From positions 185,542 to 230,135 of the forward strand of contig NW_004443767.1 in assembly GCF_000330505.1 (NCBI RefSeq): a stretch of 44,594 nt of DNA, in the 5' to 3' direction. The notes under the pieces were generated by a model. The model did not search any database and was not told the origin of the DNA. It saw only the letters and a program-made list of their open reading frames with translations. The DNA comes from Entamoeba invadens IP1 (Eukaryota; Evosea; Mastigamoebida; Endamoebidae). This document shows positions 41,015-44,594 of this stretch, piece after piece. The position numbers were made by a program, and so were the translations under genes. The stretch's first letter is position 1; every line of letters starts with the position of its first letter.

Positions 41015-41974
41015 TGTATAAAAAGGTTTATAAAAAAGTTTATTAAATAGGCTATTGATATTGTTTTTATATTATTGTTAAATTTTATTGATTAATTATT
41101 ATTATTATTTCGAAATTAGACAAGAGTTTTTTTAATCTAAAAATTTTATAGTTACTTTGTTTTGTTGCGATAAAAGACTTTTTTTAATTTTTATTGTTAG
41201 TAAAGTTAAAGAATTGTTTTTATAATTTACTTGTATATTATCAAATGAAAAATAACTTTGTTATTAATTGTTAAATTTGTTGTTTGTTAATATTATTTTT
41301 AATCAATTTAAATATTTGATGTTGCGATAAATAAATTTATATTTATAAATAATTATATTTAAAAACTATTAATTATTATAATTTAACCATTTATGTAACT
41401 AAAATTGTATTTTTGAAAAACTGGTTAAAAATAGTTTATTTACTATTATAAAATAGTTAAAAACGATGACTTGAATTTTTCTTATTGTCGACTTAAATTG
41501 CATGACACCCATAGAATGAACATGAATTGATTTATTTGACACGAAGTATCGAAGCTGTGGTTATCTTTGTGTATTTCTTTTGAACTTTCAAGTGTTGAGT
41601 AGTTTTCATTACTTTTCAGACTCACCATTTGATCAATTTTTGAAACAAGTTATAGTATAAATTATAATAAAATAATTAATGTTTTTAGTTATTTTCTTCT
41701 TCTTTATAAAAGTATGTGCTGAAATCCCAAAATGTTACATATATTTACTGTAATAAAATGAACAAGATAGTCCATCAAATAGTAAGAAAGTCGTTGATTA
41801 TCATTTTTTTATAATTAGTGGATAAAGGTATAAAAACACATTTAAGATAAACAACACATCAACTTTCACTTTGGCACCATGCATTCTCAATAACGTATTG
41901 GGTTTAACAGTCATTGTCTCCATGATGTTTTCAACAATTTTTATTGAAATGCACTTTTGGGCAAGCATTTTGGC

Positions 41975-42660
41975 TGGCGAGAAAAACCGCTTCTTTACCA
42001 TTTACTTGTTTTATTGTATAGAAAAATAACGTTTTTGGCATTTTGCCGAGTTTTAAAATAAAAAATAATACGGTGGCGAAAAACCGCTTTAGATCTTTTT
42101 TTGTCTTTTCGTAACCAAATTTTTATTGTTTTATTATAAAAACTTATCCAATAACCAAATATTGCCCTTTTAAATTGTGGGAAAATGGTGTGTTTTTTCT
42201 CGGCATACAAATATTTTTAACCAATTGTATTGAATAACATACAAAAACACACAATAAACTTGAATTGATTCACCATACAGAAATGATTGCCGCACTTTTG
42301 GATCGTCCACAGTATCCTCCCAGTCTTTTTTAACACTTCTCTGCACGGCGGGAAAAACTGCTTTACTACCATTTCCTGATAAAATTACACACAATTATAA
42401 CCAAAGTTTCAATTTACCTCAAATAATTGAGGTTTTGGTGGAAAAAAGCAAAATAACACGAGAAATTATAACGGACATGTGCAGCACCCTTTTACCGCTT
42501 CTAATAATTTACACAAAATTATCCGTCTTACATTGTTTTTATTGACCAATATTAATAAATTGCTTTGTTTATTATATAAAAAGTTTCAAAAAAGCAAGTA
42601 CAACGAAATAACGAGTCATTTATCGCTTGCTTGACAGGCACTTGAAAAACCGCTGGGAAT
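41975..42660 (-). repeat. Cluster of AAGCGGTTTTTC-type repeats
   Basis: Plus-strand copies read GCGAGAAAAACCGCTTCTTT (41977-41996), CGGTGGCGAAAAACCGCTTT (42071-42090), CGGCGGGAAAAACTGCTTTA (around 42350), a weaker CCTTTTACCGCTT (42488-42500) and CTTGAAAAACCGCTGGG (42641-42657). The first and third also share the following TTACCATTT-like block, which suggests a longer duplicated unit. Confidence 0.6.
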
Positions 42661-42924
42661 GGATGCACTCACGTTCAGTTGGTGAGTATGTCCAAAGTGC
42701 GTTTTTTCAGTTTGGAAGTGAAATGCATTTCTGAGTGAATGAGGAATCCAACAAGAGGGGGTGTGAAATAAAGGTGCAGTCTGTCTTTGCTGAGAGACAT
42801 TGAAAAGTGGTCTATTAAAAACATGTGCTAGGTTATATATTTACTATGTTGCTCGAGAGGTAATCGATTTGACTGTTGAGTATTTGTTTAGTGGATGATT
42901 AAAAAACGAGAAAAATTATTAAGG

Positions 42925-43354
42925 AGTGAAAGGGGGTGTGAAAAAAAGGTACACTCGCGGGTTAGTGTTTTTGAGTTTTTTATTTCTGCAAAAAATTGAA
43001 AAAATATTTAATAAAAAGTTCATTATTTTTTCACTTGATTATATTAATTTTAAGATGTTTTTTGGTTATTTTGACCTCAAAGAACAGTTTCGAAGTCAAT
43101 CTTTCTTGCTCCTCCTTTTATCATTCGGCAAATCCAGCCTTTACTTTACATAAAAAATAATTCACAAATTTCAATAACAAACATCGGCATCTTGAAAAAG
43201 TAATAGATATTCTTGTAAACCTTGTTTTTTTGAATCAAATCGAGGAAAAGGAAAAAAAATAAACTATACAAAAAACTATAATCATATTATCATTTTACTA
43301 TTAAATTATCAAAAGCGGTTTTATTCCTGAAGCGGTTTTTTCCACCCCTTTACT
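42925..43354. mobile_element. Possible 430-bp miniature inverted-repeat element
   Basis: The left edge AGTGAAAGGGGGTGTGAAAA (42925 on) and the reverse complement of the right edge, AGTAAAGGGGTGGAAAAAAC (43354 back), align with a few one-base gaps. The left edge also shares GGAGTGAAAG with the TIR of the 4.1-kb transposon. A further partial copy of the left motif is at 42755-42778. No clear target duplication is visible. Confidence 0.3.
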
Positions 43355-44594
43355 GGGATGCCCTAATTTATTGGACTAATTATTCCCAAATAATTTTTCC
43401 TTTGCTTAACCCTCATTTTTTGTTCAAAATATTTACTCGAAAAAACAAAATAACGAACTTGATTTTTTTAATTTTACTTGACAAATAAATCTTGCACCAA
43501 AAATTTACTTGAAAAATGTAAAAAACAAACTTGGGTTAAAATTTTGATAACCATAACACAAATTTTGCCAAAAAGATAAAACACGACTTTATAATTCGAT
43601 GTCAGTTAATATAGAATCACCAAGTTGTGTTTTAGATAAAAATGAAAAATATAAACGAGTAAAACCAATATCAAAAAAATTATTTGGGACTTTACCATTG
43701 AAAAGTTTTATTTTTTTATTTTTTAACTGTTTATTTAATTTAATACTGTAATAATAAGCGACCTTGTTTGTTTTTAAACGTTTGTTGTTTTATGTTATTA
43801 ATGGTCATTTTTAATTGTTAAAATAAATAGAAACTTATTATTAGTAAAAGTGTTGCATTATTTGATGCAATGGTGTCCTTCATAACATCGTTTGTTCATT
43901 GTTATTATCGTTTATCTAATGTTAGTTTGAAATATGTTGTTTTACTCACGTTTAGTTACAAAATAAACCACTGACAAAATAACGAACCTGGAAAATCAGG
44001 ATAGATTTACCCAATATTTGGGTGATTTCCAGATATTTTATTGAATAATTGAAACCATATTGGTTTTTAAGGGTTTAAAACTGTGTACCGTTGTTGGTCC
44101 AACAAAAAAGGAAAATAGAAAAATAAAACAAATGAAAAATAGTAAACAATAGTAAATTAGGACAAAGAGTTTTTATAAATTATACATACGTCTCAAAAAC
44201 CCTTCGTTTTTGACAATGAAAAAAATAATGGTAATCATTAAAAAATACTGATGTGGTGTTTTATAAAATCAAAAAGCAAATTGCAAATTATTGTAATTGA
44301 TAAAATAATCTTTTGATTATTGTTTATTTTTTTATTTTATGGCAATTTTATTTTGGAAGAAAAAAATGTAATAACAAAATTAAAAAAATATTAATTCAGA
44401 TGTTATTAAATTTAACAACAAAAAATAATATCAAAAGCAAAAATGAGGCAGTTCAACATAATAATACATGTTTTTCTATTGTGGCAAAATAGACTCAGTG
44501 GTATAAAAACATTAATTAAAACAAAAATAAAAATATTTTATTAATAATTTATTGATATAAACAAATATATTACTATCTTATAATTATCATTTAT

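Larger units (their letters stand above)
41015..44594. other. Gene-free repeat-rich tail of the window
   Basis: About 3.6 kb without a convincing gene. 41,015-41,900 and 43,400-44,594 are plain AT-rich DNA with a small palindrome (ACCCAAtatTTGGGT near 44015). 41,970-43,360 is different: it holds seven copies of the AAGCGGTTTTTC-type motif, a repeated GGGGGTGTGAAA motif and a GC-richer block (42,600-42,900). Open frames at 41801-42001 and 42170-42394 (minus) run across copies of the repeat and are probably not genes. Confidence 0.55.

Noticed and set aside
41801..42394. Three minus-strand frames of 66-74 codons
   Set aside because: They run across copies of the AAGCGGTTTTTC-type repeat and share only repeat-derived residues.
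42926..43153. 75-codon plus-strand frame
   Set aside because: It starts at TTG, is rich in Phe and Leu from T-rich DNA, and lies within a possible miniature element.
34556..43354. One large composite transposon bounded by the GGTGGAAAAAACCGCTT repeats at both ends
   Set aside because: The two motifs are inverted, but no target duplication is visible and further copies lie inside, so a dispersed repeat is simpler.
1..44594. CRISPR arrays, bacterial operons or ribosome binding sites
   Set aside because: Introns, a eukaryotic promoter set and eukaryotic protein families show nuclear eukaryotic DNA; no regularly spaced repeats are present.

Overview
The window is nuclear DNA of an amoeba of the genus Entamoeba. 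Four things point there. The DNA is very AT-rich between genes. The introns are short (42-138 nt) and all four that I can place begin GTTTGT and end in AG. 5' leaders are very short. Core promoter elements match the Entamoeba set (GTATTTAAA-like TATA box, GAAC element, AAAATTCA initiator). The wealth of DNA transposons fits E. invadens best among the species, but that species call is an inference. No alignment or search was run; names rest on motifs read by eye.

The first 33 kb is ordinary housekeeping DNA. In order it holds: the 5' part of a nuclear FKBP-type prolyl isomerase (minus, runs off the left edge); an intron-split divergent histone H3 that looks like the centromeric variant; a three-exon P4-ATPase lipid flippase (minus); a lone tRNA-Gly(TCC) (minus); a PLP aminotransferase (minus); a 1011-residue protein like the N-terminal part of BEACH proteins but without BEACH (minus); an arrestin-WW-C2 protein (minus); the AP-2 mu adaptor subunit (plus); a small acidic hypothetical protein (plus); an NT-C2-like protein (minus); two small hypothetical genes; a cullin with its neddylation lysine (minus); a two-exon ABCC/MRP-type transporter (plus); a broken BspA-like leucine-rich-repeat surface-protein gene (minus); and translation factor EF-1 alpha (plus). 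Membrane traffic and trafficking-type domains recur (flippase, BEACH-type N-terminus, arrestin, AP-2 mu, NT-C2), but I see no evidence that the genes are co-regulated. Each gene seems to have its own promoter.

From about 34 kb to the right edge the character changes to a graveyard of mobile DNA. A broken class 3 lipase fragment is followed by a 4,125-bp DNA transposon (34847-38971) with 50-bp terminal inverted repeats (49/50 identical) and a TA duplication. It carries a DD35D transposase gene and, overlapping its end, a Ulp1/SENP-like C48 cysteine protease gene with all catalytic residues present. The protease frame is shifted at a run of eight A. Next is the frameshifted relic of a second, related DD35D transposase (minus, 39264-41014). 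The last 3.5 kb has no convincing gene but holds repeated copies of an AAGCGGTTTTTC-type motif and a possible miniature element. The combination of a TA-target DDE transposase with a SUMO-protease-like second gene is the best candidate here for an undescribed system.
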